Part shown: positions 7,958 through 8,202 of the stretch, in pieces | Layout of the letters: every line of letters begins with the position of its first letter | Position numbering within the stretch: the stretch's first letter is position 1 | NCBI GenBank assembly: GCA_944376975.1 | Contig: CALWEE010000067.1 | Coordinates: forward strand, 1-8,202 | Source: an uncultured Lachnospiraceae bacterium | GTDB lineage: Bacteria > Bacillota > Clostridia > Lachnospirales > Lachnospiraceae | Length of the DNA stretch: 8,202 nucleotides | Reading direction: 5' to 3' | Notes under the pieces: generated by a model | The model's database searches: none | What the model saw: only the letters and a program-made list of their open reading frames with translations | Told to the model about the DNA's origin: nothing | Program-made: the position numbers and the translations under genes

Positions 7958-8050
7958 TCCTGACGCGGACAGGTTGTATAGAATGACTTCGGCTTTGGAG
8001 CATTCCGGCCACAGTCTTGTAATCACTTTATCCAAGGAGGTTTTTATAAG

Positions 8051-8202
8051 ATGTTCAACTCAATTTCCATGACCCAAATGGCAGCATCCATTGCGAAAGC
8101 TCTGGGTGTGGAGGCTCCAAAACTGGCCCGAGAGCCAATCCCGCAGGTAGAAAAGCTGATCGAGAACACCTGCGGTAAACCGGTGGTGGACCGGATCATG
8201 AT
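8051..8202 (+). CDS. Start of an unidentified protein, truncated by the window edge
   Basis: Fifty codons are visible from ATG 8051, which has a consensus AAGGAGG (8034-8040) ten bases upstream, so the start is well supported. The reading frame is open to the window end. The visible part begins MFNSISMTQMAASIAKALGV, a helix resembling the 'xxMApxIAxxLGV' segment found in some sulfatase/alkaline-phosphatase superfamily hydrolases, followed by a Pro-rich stretch and CGKPVVDRIM. That similarity is from memory and weak, so I do not assign a function. There is no signal peptide or membrane segment. It follows dppF by 93 bases, with neither a terminator nor a convincing promoter in the gap, so it may be the last gene of the transporter operon. 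Confidence 0.75.
   Translation, partial: MFNSISMTQMAASIAKALGVEAPKLAREPIPQVEKLIENTCGKPVVDRIM

Noticed and set aside
7960..7984. Promoter for the gene at 8051 (CTGACG and TAGAAT)
   Set aside because: The spacing is only 13 bases, too short for a sigma-A promoter.

Overview
The window is about 8.2 kb of tightly packed, all-plus-strand chromosome from a Gram-positive, probably clostridial (Lachnospiraceae-like) bacterium. I base this on strong AGGAGG-type ribosome binding sites, sigma-A type promoters, a lipoprotein-type ABC solute-binding protein, a short class I ketol-acid reductoisomerase, and a CodY-like operator. The species call is an inference from reading the sequence, not from a database search.

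Layout. (1) 1-267 is the 3' end of enolase, whose C-terminal tail contains an exact 11-bp tandem duplication. (2) 287-1965 is a branched-chain amino acid unit. A perfect-consensus promoter (TTGACA, 17 bp, TATAAT) fires into an 11-bp hairpin at the predicted mRNA 5' end. It then reads ilvN (acetolactate synthase regulatory subunit) and ilvC (ketol-acid reductoisomerase), and ends at a strong intrinsic terminator. The catalytic subunit ilvB is not next to ilvN. (3) 1966-2361 is a 396-base non-coding stretch holding the ilvC terminator, a 13/15 match to the CodY box, a good promoter with an extended -10, and a leader of about 150 nt with two possible hairpins and a possible 20-codon upstream ORF. 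(4) 2362-7957 is a complete five-gene peptide-type ABC importer: a family-5 solute-binding lipoprotein, two permeases (DppB/DppC type) and two ATPases (DppD/DppF type). A terminator-like hairpin between the binding protein and the permeases probably lets the binding protein be made in excess. (5) 8051-8202 is the start of a further gene that I cannot identify with confidence.

How they fit together. IlvN and IlvC serve isoleucine/valine synthesis, and the importer probably brings in peptides or a related solute. These are two classic targets of the nutrient regulator CodY, so the CodY-like box between them is the most coherent regulatory signal. Most of the window is ordinary core metabolism and transport, and I do not see a wholly new system. 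The points most worth a second look are the CodY-like site and structured leader of the transporter, the hairpin at the ilvN mRNA 5' end, the LSGGQ signature changed to LDGGR in the DppF-type ATPase, the atypical ligand-site motif in the binding protein, and the duplicated sequence in the enolase tail.
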